Shown here one piece after another: positions 11,659-22,823 of a stretch of 64,000 nucleotides of DNA. This stretch comes from Solicoccozyma terricola (lineage: Eukaryota; Basidiomycota; Tremellomycetes; Filobasidiales; Piskurozymaceae): positions 720,834-784,833 of the forward strand of contig BCLD01000002.1 in NCBI GenBank assembly GCA_001600875.1. The letters are read 5' to 3'. The position numbers and the translations under genes were made by a program. The notes under the pieces are model-generated. The model worked only from the letters and a program-made list of their open reading frames with translations. It searched no databases and was not told where the DNA came from. Positions within the stretch are counted from its first letter, which is position 1. Every line of letters begins with the position of its first letter.

Positions 11659-11688
11659 ATCGGGCGGACGCTGCCCTTATCGGGCGGA
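11659..11688. promoter_or_regulatory. Direct repeat ATCGGGCGGA x2, 20 bp apart, upstream of the Zn2Cys6 gene
   Basis: ATCGGGCGGA occurs at 11659-11668 and 11679-11688, on the same face of the helix (20-bp spacing). Both contain CGG half-sites, so autoregulation by the adjacent factor is possible (inference). Confidence 0.35.
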
Positions 11689-11887
11689 TGAAGCGGGTGG
11701 CGTCTGGCGATAATCACGTGTCGAAATGTAAACAAAGAACGGCATGTCATGGCTAGTCTACATCAGAGAACTTGAATCTATCGTACAACAACACAGTTTC
11801 CAACAATACTTCAGTACCAATCGTGCTGAAAGGATTAAGCGTGATAGTAAGCGAAAACACCGGAATATAAATATCAAACAACGACGC

Positions 11888-13470
11888 TCACATGTCTTCC
11901 GGGGTCTGATTGCCCATGAGGGCAAGTGAGCACTCTGTACACCCGTCGGCTCCATTTGGACTCACAGAATACTCGGCGGGATTATGGGAAATGCCGTCTT
12001 TGCATCGGATGAAGATCATCGAGGTCGGACACCTCTTGGAGGTGTGGACGCTGTGTGCGTGCAAACAGAATCAGTGAAAGAACCCACGGAAGGTTAAGTA
12101 GACTGGCCAGCGAGAGTTCCACACTCACGAATCGTGTCCAGCACCGCTGATAAGCTCCTTCAGAGGCCATACCGTCGACTTGCAGGCAGTGCGGACCGCC
12201 GAAACGCACTCTGCGTCAAAGTCTACTGGGTCACTGGAAGTCAACAATTCCCATTTGTCTAGTTTGACCTCCGTCTTGTCCACAATCGCAAGGAACTCCC
12301 TACGGATAGCCGCTTCAAAATCGTCGAGCTTGGCAATCTCGTGATGTCGGATATCAAGGTGGAACGAAATATCATCGAGGATGCAGTTGGTGCTCTGGGG
12401 CGCTTCCGACCATACGCGGCCAATAGTCGACAGTCCCCCAGCTTCAATGGCTAAACTCTCAGCAGCCAAGATCATCTGACTGAAGACAGACAAAGGATCC
12501 CGGCGGAATCCCATCGGGGTGGTTCCAGCGTGCTGGCCGCGACCGCTCAAATGGATGTCAAACCATCGGAAGCCTTGCACTCCAGTGACGACTGCGACCG
12601 GAGCTCCAGCGAGGTCTAGAATCGGTCCTTGTTCGATATGTAGCTCAAAGTGTGCTGCAATGGGGATGGACTTGTATGTTGATGGTGTTGTGCCTAGCAT
12701 GGAGTGGCGCTCCAGCTCTTGGAGTACGGTAACCCCTTCGCTGTCGGCACGAGAATGTCTACGATATACAATGTTAGTATTTCTACGGCATCATGGTCGA
12801 TTCTACAGCTACTCACCCGAATTCCAATGTCTTCTCCTCCGCCCATACTGCGCTTCCAAGCATGGACGGTATGAAGCGAGCTCCTTCTTCGTTTGTCCAA
12901 ACAACGATGGCGAGAGGTGCATGCGTAATGTATCCTGCATCATGGACAGCACGCAACACCTCGAGCGCCGCGAGAACCCCCAGGATACCATCATATCGTC
13001 CTCCAGTGGGCTGTGTGTCAAGATGTGATCCCATCGCTATCGGAGGTATGTTATGTTTTCCGGCCCGAATGGCAAAGATGTTGCCCATAGCGTCAATCTG
13101 CCCAATGAATCAACACATGACCCTTATAAATGGCTCGAATAACTCACTGTAACCGAACACCCCAGCTTCTTGGTCTCCGTAATGAGCCATTGTCGGACTC
13201 GGGCATCGTCGTTGTTCAAGGCAAGGCGGTCTGGTAATACGTGGGCCAGACTCATGCCGGGGTCCGGAGGTTAAGGCGCTAAAGGAGGACTCACTCATGC
13301 CGCCATCAGGTGTGCTGTGGCACCAACCACCGGTAATTATCGTCAACAAACTAACGAGATGGATCGTCTGGAAACTGCACTTACGATCCCCACTGGCAAG
13401 ACTGGTGCAAAGTGGCATTCATGCGTTCCCCATTGATGCAGGGAAGGGTGGTACTGTAGGCGACCGGCAT
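11888..13470 (-). CDS. N-carbamoyl-L-amino-acid hydrolase / allantoate amidohydrolase-type M20 peptidase
   Basis: Binuclear zinc amidohydrolase of family M20 that removes the carbamoyl group from ureido acids. Starts at ATG 13470 (CINGERMNATLHQSCQWG), then VLPDRLALNNDDARVRQW and ITETKKLGCSV. The core has MGNIFAIRAGKH, MGSHLDTQPTGGRYDG (metal ligands H and D), VWTNEEGARF (E-E), FELHIEQGP and the dimerisation-domain GRGQHAGTTPM. It ends with ISGAGHDS (last metal His) and a final exon with IFIRCKDGISHNPAEYS and MGNQTPEDM-stop at 11888. All expected metal ligands are present. The splice after CQWGS may include or skip a short exon. The substrate could be an N-carbamoyl amino acid, ureidoglycolate or a beta-ureido acid. 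Lies 314 bp upstream of the Zn2Cys6 regulator on the same strand. Confidence 0.9.
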
Positions 13471-14434
13471 GTTGAATGGTGTGGAGAGGAGGATCTGTTG
13501 TAAGCTTCTTGTGACTTGGTTGTGAGCGTCGGTCTAGGATAGGACTGCGCTACGCCTGCAGCGATGTTATATCAGACATTCTGGCGGACCACAAAACATC
13601 AAAAGACAAAGTAATCAGTTAGCCGCTTCTTTCCGCCTTCTAAGCGCCTTGCCATGTGCTCTGGTCGCTTGTATAGCGAATCGTCACATCTGGGTCTCCG
13701 TTGCGGTTCTTCGACTTCACGAATAGGGGAACAGCTCCTATATGTTGTAATGAACCAGTAAAGGCATTGTTACATGGGACTTTCATGTAGGACTCTTGTA
13801 TATCAAGTAAACAGCCCTTCAGGCACATGCCAAGGAGTAAACGCGTTACGTCGGCAAATCGCCACCCAAATATCGCTCCCAGGTTTCTCTGACAAATAGC
13901 AAAAATCTACCATTTGGATGTAGTAGGAATGGGATCAAGTCTGTAAAAATGCGATATGGTATCAGCCCTTATCAGGGGTCTCCCGCTGATGCTACCCTAT
14001 CGACAGATGGTTTTTGGTTCATTCGCCTTTACACTCCTTCAACGGGAATGGTAATCCTTTCAGATGTTTTCGGGAAGCAGATCTCAAAGGCATCGACTGG
14101 TAAAGAAGCAGCCTTCACATGTAGTATCGTAGGAGAGATCCTGGATATTGGTGGGCTCCCTTTGTCCTAGCGCATTGCCACAGTCTCTACGTAAAGGCCT
14201 CAGGGGTTTCCCTCCTTCCCTCCCCCAAAATGTCCTAAAGCGTGGAGTTGGTTCAAAGCAGCAAAAAGGCAAGTATTGACAAAACTCCGATAGATACTGC
14301 AGCACTAGATAAGAGACCGAGAAGCTATATAGGCCCAGTCCTAAGCTGACGACCTATGTGATGTCAAATCCCATTCACCTTCTGAACAATAAACAGCCTT
14401 CAAGTTCAACACGTTACATTGACCAATGTCATCA
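13471..14434. other. Spacer with short ORFs only
   Basis: Two frames look mildly protein-like: minus 13640-13828 (VPLFVKSKNRNGDPDV) and plus 13949-14170 (DGFWFIRLYTPSTGMVIL). Neither has a recognisable motif or a consistent exon chain, so I do not call a gene. Confidence 0.4.
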
Positions 14435-14734
14435 ATGCAAGATGCCTTATCAGTTGCTGAAGTGGGCAAGGAACGATATCCATGTAGTTCTTGTGGAGAG
14501 GGCTTGTATTCCAAAGGTACAGTTACCTCCCACCCCACATTAATTGTGCTACACTGATCATTTGCCCTCATCATAATCACAGGCCAACCCATCTGCAAAC
14601 GATGTAAAGACCGTTCGGAGGGAATGAAGAGCAATGTCAGTTTTACATTGGATGCTGCGGGCAATCTGGAGAACAGGCGATCGGGAAGACTGCCGCTGAC
14701 TGAGGTAGTTTCCAACGCAGCCCAAAACCAGTAA
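14435..14734 (+). CDS. Putative 77-aa protein with C-x2-C-x11-C-x2-C zinc-ribbon-like motif
   Basis: Two exons, 14435-14516 and 14583-14734 (234 nt), joined by a phase 1 GT..AG intron of 66 nt. The product starts MQDALSVAEVGKERYPC. PCSSCG in exon 1 and PICKRC in exon 2 give C-x2-C-x11-C-x2-C. The end of the second pair, CAAACGAT|GTAAAG, resembles the exon-1 and exon-3 donor context (CAACGGAT|GTAAAT) of the cluster gene at 3470, so a spliced continuation is possible and this may be a fragment of the same family. No homology recognised; short length keeps confidence low. Confidence 0.3.
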
Positions 14735-14943
14735 AGAGGGCATGGAAGCTTTGAGAAAATTCATATCCGCTAGGTGACAACCCTAGAGTCAATTCGAACG
14801 ACTGGAAGTGGAACCATCGGCTGAGACAAGCGTCTCAAAGCTTTGGGATTGAATGACGTTAAGATCGCAAGAGTGATTTTGGCGAAATGGAATAAGTAAG
14901 CTGGCTAGGCATCACGGGGCGCCAACTGTATCACTCACCACCC

Positions 14944-16368
14944 ATGCACCCATTTAGAGCGCACTTTCCAAGGAGGTCAGATAATGTGGGTAGCTTTCAT
15001 AAAGATGAACTGCAGTTACTGGGAAACGTGGCAGCATGGAACTGGTTCATATGGGTGTTATGCGGAGACAAATATTGGAACTATGAGAACAAAGATGGCG
15101 ATTACATTTACGAGGGTCTCGATAATAAAATGTTCCGTAAGGTAGTGCAATGCGCAGGGTCGAAGGCTTCCAATTTGAAGGGAAAGTGAGTGTGAACGAG
15201 ACCCTGGCAGCCAGCCAATAGACTAGCATTCCCCAACAGCAACTAACCGTCCGCACATTCCCAAAGAAGGCCAACTGAGTCTGCGGATCAAGGTGATTGC
15301 AAGATCATGTAGCATCTGGTCTCCCTACTGATCTAAATTGGTTGTTTGCGGCTGGTTGGAAGGGGAAGACTGCGCAGATGGTAAGCTTCATGTCTGATCA
15401 TGCCTTTCTGTATTTGGCTGAAACTCTCAACAAAGCTACGAAGTTAGTTGAGGATTTCTTGGCTTTGTGCAAATCCCACAGTGAGACTATAGATGAACCT
15501 GGTGAGCTGCAATTTTTGGGTCCGACGACGACTATCTGAGGTTGGACCATGATTTTTTCTTGGACGCTCACAGAGTCAAGCTACCAAGGAACTACAAGTG
15601 CTGCATCTGAAGGCTTTGGTGAATCAGCACCACTTATGATATCATTGACCTTGGCTGATGTCTCAGATACTACATATGATCACCAGGTATCATAGATGAG
15701 TCTAACGATCCCACTGGTAAGTCGTGCTTGTGTTCTCCTCAGCTTTTTGAAGTTCTAAAGAAAGCTGTTCCTGGTATCAGGCTCACCGTGGACAGAGGGT
15801 AAATGAGTCTTAATGTTATGGCATACCAACCTGCAACTTGTTACTAACCATTTTTCTTTTAGTACACGAATTCATCGAAGAGATTAAGCAAGATGGGAGG
15901 TACCCTGAACAAAGTGAGCCTACCAGTACCATTTCCACCATCATCAGTGTTTTTCTTCATGGAATAATGACCTCTGAATTACTAAAGTCTTGAGCTATCT
16001 CGATAGCATATTGGGTAATGTATCCGTTTGCATAATGTCGGCTCGCTACTGCCTTGACTGACGCATGAGATTTGTAGGCTCGACTGCCATGATAGGTCCC
16101 GATGGAGCTAGCGACAGTGCGGTTTCAGGTTAATACGACCAAAGAGTGTAGCACCTCGCATGCTGACCGAACACCTGATACCTTCTATGCATTATCAAGA
16201 ATTTTATCCGCCGAATACATCCATGGCATCTGGTAAGACCCATCATATTTATTTCCCAGATAATCGGCATCACCGTAATCTGACCAATTTGTTGGGGATC
16301 TGGTCGCGCCAATTGTATGTACAACAGGGCTATGGACCACATACGAAGAGTTCCGCTACGAATGGTGA
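14944..16368 (+). CDS. Micro-exon gene of unknown function, all introns phase 1
   Basis: Proposed exons: 14944-15136, 15304-15501, 15574-15618, 15687-15716, 15781-15798, 15863-15913, 15988-16014, 16078-16128, 16200-16232, 16328-16368 (687 nt, 228 aa). Internal exon lengths are 198, 45, 30, 18, 51, 27, 51 and 33 nt, all divisible by 3, and every junction is phase 1 with GT..AG borders. Exon 1 encodes ELQLLGNVAAWNWFIWVLCG; exon 2 encodes DLNWLFAAGWKGKTAQMV and a LAETLNKATKLVEDFLALC helix. Small exons add SSYQGTTSAASEGF, IIDESNDPT, SPWTE and HEFIEEIKQDGRYPEQ. The first intron (167 nt) is the weakest join, and ATG 15378 is an alternative start. If the donor at 16233 is skipped, the frame stays open to TAG at 16582 with a Lys-rich tail. 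No family recognised. Confidence 0.45.
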
Positions 16369-16721
16369 ATGTATCATGGCAAAGATGCTTATCCTCCAGC
16401 TTCCACAACTGCAGCGCCTCATGACTGAGAGTGATCAACATCTAGGATGTAGTTGCAAGGGGCAAAGATGGAAGGGGACAAAAAAACATGAAAAGAAAGA
16501 AAGAAAAAAAGACAAAAAAGGGGAACAAGGGGAAGGCAAGATGGTGAGATGGCTTGACACATGTAACAGTATCCAGATCTAGTAAGAGTTAACAGAAGTT
16601 GATGCACATTCAGTATATCGGAAAAGAAACAACCGCAGTGTGCATTTAGGCCTCTTTGACAATCGGATTCTAGCTTCATACGTCTCGAAAATTATATCAG
16701 TCCTCAAAGTACAACACTCCT

Positions 16722-19209
16722 TTACAATGCGACCTGCATTACTAGCAGGCGATTTCTTACTTGCTCTGCATCTCCTGCTGCCCCTTTATCTCCATCCTTA
16801 TCCACAATCTCCGTTGACTGCATCTCCTCATGCAACAGATGGTGTTGCCACGCCATTCCAACATGAGAGTTTTCCCCTCCTGGCATGAAACACCGGGCAC
16901 CACACCGTGTGGTCGGAGACGTGTTTGGGACCCTATGGTCAACACCATATTGTCTGCGATGGAGTGCTTGCGGCACAACCTCCTCTCTCAGGTCACTATT
17001 GACAGGTGAGTAGATGATTTCCCCTTGATGGTCTAAATCCATGAGGCGTGGGGCCAACGCATGCTCATCCCGATAATCTTTGGAGAGGTTGTCGATATTG
17101 GTGATTACTCGGATGGTAGAAGATCTTCCTGAATGGCGGTAAGTTTTGGCCTTGCTAGGACAGTGCCACCTCATACCTTCGACTGAGCCCCAGAGCGCAT
17201 CTTCCGGATCCATCTCCTCCTGGTCGGCATGCGTCCCATCGCCTGAATGGTCACATGTGAACTCCGTACGCAACATGACCGCGATATGGGATTGGAAGTC
17301 TCGATATGTTCCAGAGAATGTAGGCACCGCATCGATCGGACTGAAGACCAGCGATTGATGTATCAGGGCCCGCGGATGATGATGGCGAATATTACCGCAC
17401 TCACATGGACAAGTTGACCATAACACTCTGTACATCGAGTCCAGGGTCCAACTTCGTTCCGTTCTCGAGACTCTCTTGTGTAACCCAAGTCTTCATCATG
17501 CCCATCATGTGTGACTTCCCGTCGCAAGCCTTACGACGCTCTTCCAACACTCGCTTATATTCCTCCAGGTTGAATGGAGGAACCATCGTCATGCGATTCT
17601 CACCCGGCCCCTGGAATTCTATGTCTTGACAATCCAAAGTCATCTCACGCAGGTCCTCCGCATGAGCATATGTTGCAGCCCAGCTTAGAGACTGGCATGT
17701 AGAATGCTTCAAACTGACGTAGGTCGGGAACTCTGTGCCGTTTCCAAGCCGCCGAACCGTGACGTTGAGTGCGAGTTGCTGGCCTGTAAAGTCCAGAAGC
17801 CAACAATGTCAACGGAACACACAGGAACTGTCGTGGGATTATGTTACTCACCAAGTGAGAATGTACCATTGCCTGGGATATCAATGTCTACTGAGAACTC
17901 TGCAAGGTTGCCTTTATCCTACCGTACAACAAGGTCAAGTCAAGTCAGCGACCGGAAAGAGACTTTCCTTAAACTTTGCTCACACAGTCCGGGGGTGGTG
18001 GTCCATACGAGCCAAAACGACGGCGAATTTTACGTGAACGCCGATGCCAATGCTCGTCGTCGTTTGGCCTCCTATCTTTACGCGGATTCCGCAGATCTAC
18101 GCGAAGAGTGATATTGTCCGTCGGCTGTACGGCTGCATTTCCCTCCAGTTGACCTGGAATGAATCCTGTGTGGCCTACAGGGTAGTCGATAGTCGAGCCG
18201 TTACGGAGAGCAAGTCGGAAATAGTACTCGAACATCGTTTCGGCAACGGCAATCTATCGGCAGTGACGTGGGAGTGAGATTCTGGATGTTCTGCATTGGC
18301 AGCGTCTGCTACTCACCTCAACGTCATCTGGCGTCCAGATGTGGTTTTGCGTCAGAACAGGTGGGAACTGTGTAGGTGGGAGAATCAGAGAAGCTCCCCC
18401 CTATCGCAACAATGCTCTGTGCGTACGTTCGTTGCAGGTACATGCACAGCGAAAGATTTGACGGATCGGTTGGGGAATGATAGGACGTCGTCTTGTATGA
18501 GAGATCAGATTAGTTTGATGATTTTCGCCTGACTTGCCAGATGTCGAACGCACCTCCCAGCGTCTCTAGTTGTAAAATCTCATCGAACACCTTGCGTTCG
18601 CTAGATTTAGCGGTCCACATGCTGGTGTCCTGGAGCGCAGCGACTGTCGGATAGTTTCGCAGATCAACGGAATTGCGCACGGAATAAAGCCTGAAAGGAC
18701 GCACCGTATTCATCCTGCTTTGCCTTGAAATCAAGTTGCGCTGGATCATCGTCCCCGTTTCTGAACGGCGAAAAGTGATTGTTCACGACAAAGAGGCTGT
18801 CGTTGCGGTGATATGGTCGTTGGTGCGCTGTGTAGTTGAAGAAGGGTTCCTCTGGGATCACTACTCCCGGTGCACTATCCCAAAGTATCCATATCAGCTA
18901 TTTACTGGTCGTACCTGCCTTTCTACCCCTCATTCACCGGAATTTGAAAACGGAGCGCTCGAACAAACGTAACCCAACATCCCATCGTCTGATATCTCCG
19001 CAGTCTTTACCGTCCACAAGCACGAGTCTTGCATCCGCTTGAGTGTTCATGTTGGGGTAAAGATCTGGCGCTCGCACCCAACCACGAACGATGCAGTCCC
19101 AGGATGCGGGTGTGGCATGCTCGACGTGTACAACGACAGCATTCGCCGGTAGACTGAACGCTCTCACTCCTGCGCTGAACGCCAGCGTAAGAACGGCGGA
19201 TATGAGCAT
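16722..19209 (-). CDS. Secreted protein of unknown function
   Basis: Starts at ATG 19209 with a signal peptide (MLISAVLTLAFSAGVRA, likely cut after VRA). The mature part begins FSLPANAVVVHVEHATPASW and continues with ARLVLVDGKDCGDIRRWDVG. Later exons include FFNYTAHQRPYHRNDSLFVV, FDEILQLETLGGAFDIW, MFEYYFRLALRNGSTIDYP, GHTGFIPGQLEGNAAVQP, DIDIPGNGTFSLG, GQQLALNVTVRRLGNGTEF and VPTFSGTYRDFQSHIAVML. Several N-glycosylation sequons are visible (NYT, NGS, NIT, NGT, NVT). The sequence looks beta-rich with no transmembrane helix apart from the leader. At least eight exons give about 650-700 aa, ending with TAA at 16722. I do not recognise the family; the last exon is the least certain. Confidence 0.6.
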
Positions 19210-19467
19210 GGTGGATGGTATCTTCGTTGATGTGTTTGGATGTTGGTGCAGAGGATGCCATTCCGACTACCCCGCAGATGTCTGTCTCAATGAGGTGAAA
19301 GAGACGCGGTGGCGGCGAAGTGGGCGTGCCTGGCCGCCGGATGTGGGATGTCCGCCGCCGGACGCGGTGGTGGTCACCTCGTGTCGCCCGCCCGGTTTTT
19401 GGGCAAGGGGAGTCATCATTCCATTCATCGGACGACATTCGGCACGGGCGGGTACACCATATCCTAT

Positions 19468-21610
19468 CTACACACGCTCCAGTACGACAGCAACACCTTG
19501 ACCACCACCTGATGACGGGCGAGTACAAGGCGTAGTATCAGCTTTGGTTGTTTTTATCCGTACAGCCTTGGACAAACACCCACCGATACACGCGCTTCCG
19601 ATTGCCCACTTCTTGTTCAACCTGTGCAGGTTGTGGGTGAGGTTGGCGATGATTCGGGCACCGGATGCACCGAGTGGGTGGCCTGGAGTTGGTGTATGGG
19701 TCAGCCAGCGATAAGGACCATTATCAGATTCAAACGAATGATGAATTTACCAAGGGCGATCGCACCGCCTGCACCAGACACGGGCCCGTCAGCTTTCCTG
19801 AGACATACGCCAAAGCGGACGGGGCATCCTCACCAAACATGTTCGATTTCTCATTCGGTAGTTCCAGCTCCTTCTGAACCGCCAACCATTGCGCAGCGAA
19901 TGCTTCATTGACGTCGATGATATCCATATCTGCCATTGTTTTCCCCGCTCTGCCGATCCGAACGAACACCTCCTCAGAGATCTACACCTTCAAGCGACAC
20001 CCCCAATTCGCACTCCTCACCTTTGCAAGGCCATCTGACAACTGATAACCGGTCCCAAACCCATTGTCGCTGGCTCACAAGCACTCCAAGCATATCCAGC
20101 GACTCTAGCAAGCGGCGTCACTCCATACTTTTTCACCGCTTCTTCAGACATGACGACATTAGCCGCACCACCATCTGAAATACCCGAAGCGTTGCCAGCA
20201 GTGACGGTACCTGTTTTCGGTATGAAAACTGGACGAAGATTAGCGAGAGTGGATGTAGTGGTTTGAGGACGTGGGTGTTCGTCGGTTGTGAATGTTGCTG
20301 ATGGGTCTTTCTTGGTTGGGATTGGGACGGAAATGAGTTCAGCGGTGAATGCACCTGCTTTATTCGCTTCAGCCCATCGAGCTTGGGATTGAGCGGCGTA
20401 GGCTGCCGGGGGGAGGGGGGGGGGGGGGGAAGACAGGCGACATTAGAACATCATGCGATTGAAGTTGCAGATGTAAACAAAAACTCACCATCACAGTCCT
20501 CCCTCGTGATTCCATACTTCTTTGCGAGATTCTCAGCCGTAACTATTGTTTAGAAAGGAAAAAGAATCCCCCACACACCCAAATCAGCTCCCATCCCATC
20601 CCACAACATCCCAACCCTATACGACTCACTCCCCATCGGAGTCTTCTCCCCATGTCCAACATTATGATCGACCAACGCTCCACTCAATGAATCCTGCAAA
20701 CTCAAATCCACACCATACTTTGTTCCCCATCTAGTTTCACCCGAAAGTAAAAAAGGAGAACTCGACATGTTTTCAGCTCCTCCTGATAAACAAACTGAAG
20801 CTTCACCGAGAGAGATTGTTTGAACGGCGTTGATTAGTGATTGAATACCTGATCCACATAGACTGTCATGACATGTTAATAAAAAATAAAAAAGGATGTC
20901 GTTCACACCATAGTCAGTGATTTGTTGTTTCAACAACCACAAGCGCCCCCCCCCCCCCCNCCTTAAACTCACCGATTAACAGTCAAAGCGGGTGTACTAA
21001 CATCACATCCGGACAAATGTCCAACATGACGAGCAAAGTACGGAGCTGTGATATCAGATGCAGTGACGTTTCTATATCATGGGGGGGTTGGTGGTGGTGG
21101 TGGTGTTGTTGGTAGTGGTGGTGGTGGTGGTGGTGGTTGGTTGGTTGATAATGATCAGTAGGGATATTAATTTACGAAAATGGGGAAAAGAAAGGAGAAG
21201 TGAGGAGGGTTGTTTTTCGTAAGCGGGTGGGGATTTATTTATAGCCGTGTTGCGATATGATATTGCAAGGTTTGACCCCCCCCCCCCACCCTCTCCCTCC
21301 CTCTCCTTCCAAGACAACACAAACTCACCCCATAAACACCTGATCAACATGAACACCTTGCGGTAATTCCGCCAACGCGGCTTTCCCTGCCATTCCNNNN
21401 NNNNNNNNNNNNNNNNNNNNNNNNNNNNNNNNNNNNNNNNNNNNNNNNNNNNNNNNNNNNNNNNNNNNNNNNNNNNNNNNNNNNNNNNNNNNNNNNNNNN
21501 NNNNNNNNNNNNNNNNNNNNNGGGGGGATGAGTAAAACTCACTTGCCGCCGAACGCTCCGAATGGAGTACGTTTTGATGCGACGATGAATGATGATGGTA
21601 CTGGTGGCAT
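19468..21610 (-). CDS. 3-ketoacyl-CoA / acetyl-CoA thiolase
   Basis: Thiolase catalysing thiolytic cleavage of 3-ketoacyl-CoA or condensation of two acetyl-CoA. Starts at ATG 21610 (MPPVPSFIVASKRTPFGAFG). The next exon falls in the assembly gap. It resumes AALAELPQGVHVDQVFMGN, HVGHLSGCDVSTPALTVNR and LCGSGIQSLINAVQ (nucleophilic Cys), LSGGAENMSSSPFLLSG, VIPIPTKKD-type loop, NASGISDGGAANVVMSEE, IIDVNEAFAAQWLAVQ, GHPLGASGARIIANL (catalytic His) and GSACIGGGQGVAVVLERV-stop at 19468 (second catalytic Cys). The start with VASKRTPFGAFGGK resembles ACAA2-type mitochondrial 3-ketoacyl-CoA thiolases, so beta-oxidation is the likely role, but no clear targeting peptide precedes it. About 400 aa, with at least nine exons. 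Confidence 0.92.
21397..21521. other. Assembly gap of 125 N
   Basis: 125 unresolved bases inside the thiolase gene, between GAFGGK and the AGKAALAEL exon. They should hold about 25-30 residues of the thiolase N-terminal domain. Confidence 0.95.
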
Positions 21611-21615
21611 GACTA

Positions 21616-21616
<1 letters not shown>

Positions 21617-21660
<44 letters not shown>
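21617..21660. repeat. (GT)n microsatellite in the thiolase 5' leader
   Basis: About 21 GT units, read as (AC)n on the thiolase sense strand, start less than 10 bp upstream of its ATG at 21610. The segment that follows (21661-22088) is G-rich on the plus strand and shows no gene. Confidence 0.9.
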
Positions 21661-21662
<2 letters not shown>

Positions 21663-22088
21663 TGGGGGGTGGTGGGGAGTAGGTGGTAAGTAGTTGTGGA
21701 TGTTGAAGCTGATATACGGGATGATTAAGACCACCCACCGGTTATAAACACTCCGGCGGGGCCTCCACTAACCGTGTAATCACGTGACACCGGGGGGAGG
21801 GGGAGGGGGAGGGCGGGGGACGGGGTGGCGGGGGCGAGGGGCGAGGGCACGAGACGAGGAGAGGAAGATAAGGCTATCGTTTATAACATTTGGGGGGGAG
21901 CAGTGGAGGAGAGGGGGGAGCAAAATTAGACTATATTCCATAACATTCTGGGCGGGAGGAGGAGGAGGGATAGGGCTGGGGGAAAAGAGAGGAAGGCGGG
22001 GACGGTGGGATGATACTATTATATAACATTTCACAGCCACCGTCCCAACCACCCGTCTCTCTGCTGATACACCCCCCCCCCCTCCCTC

Positions 22089-22823
22089 TCACTTCTCTGC
22101 TACGTAAGTTGAATATATTCCAACCGGGAGAATATGTCGATACGGAGTGAACACTGGATATTCATGTTTAGAAATCAAAGAAGATCTCGAAAATGGTGAT
22201 TTCATTCTAGGTGGTGGTGGTTGTTGTTGTTGTTGATCGATTTCCATCCCTGTTTGATGAGGAGACTTGAAGAGTTCATCTTCCAAGAGTTCATCTTCCT
22301 CATCCAACGGTTCGATTTTAACCTTTGGAGTCTCATCTAAAACAGGTATAAAGAGATTCTTCGTCTTTTTCAAAGTTTGGAATATAGATGGTTTCGGACA
22401 GGTCGCATCGAAGGTACCGATGTTGAGATCACGTTTCACGTTTGAATTATTCGGTTGCATTGGCGTCATGAATGTATTGTATCCCATATCATCAACTCCA
22501 GGATCCAAGATCGGAAAGATCGGCGTAGAAATTTCGCGAGTAGATGACTGCACCACGTTGAACGAATTGTATTCCATCCAAGCTTCACCCCCACTCCGCT
22601 CCAGTGTCACCCCAAACCTCCATCGTTCAATTCGTTCAAGCTTCTCACTAGTCATCTCTTCAACGTCGACCTCGGTTATTTCTTCGGATTGAACATCAGG
22701 ACTTGAAGACCGGTATTCGTATTCGAATTTTGGAATCTTATTACCATCAAGTGATACTATCTTTCCTCCATTCATCACACGAACGAAAACAGCCCGTTGT
22801 GGTTGACCTGTAGCTTGAGCCAT
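22089..22823 (-). CDS. Hypothetical acidic protein, 244 aa, intronless
   Basis: Single open frame from ATG 22823 (MAQATGQPQRAVFVRVMNGG) to a stop at 22089. Composition is acidic and Ser/Pro-rich, with SSSPDVQSEEITEVDVEEM, a PKVKIEPLDEEDELLEDEL stretch and QQQQQPPPP near the C-terminus. VKIEP fits a SUMO-acceptor consensus (psi-K-x-E). It has regularly spaced hydrophobic residues but no domain that I recognise, so a nuclear disordered protein is possible. The complementary frame is also open over part of this length (a mirror of the Ser-rich codons), but the minus frame has the better start and composition. Confidence 0.6.
   Translation of the reverse strand: MAQATGQPQRAVFVRVMNGGKIVSLDGNKIPKFEYEYRSSSPDVQSEEITEVDVEEMTSEKLERIERWRFGVTLERSGGEAWMEYNSFNVVQSSTREISTPIFPILDPGVDDMGYNTFMTPMQPNNSNVKRDLNIGTFDATCPKPSIFQTLKKTKNLFIPVLDETPKVKIEPLDEEDELLEDELFKSPHQTGMEIDQQQQQPPPPRMKSPFSRSSLISKHEYPVFTPYRHILPVGIYSTYVAEK

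Noticed and set aside
21072..21734. 220-codon minus ORF spanning the gap with HTHTHT and X runs
   Set aside because: Made of the GT microsatellite, unresolved bases and intron sequence of the thiolase gene.
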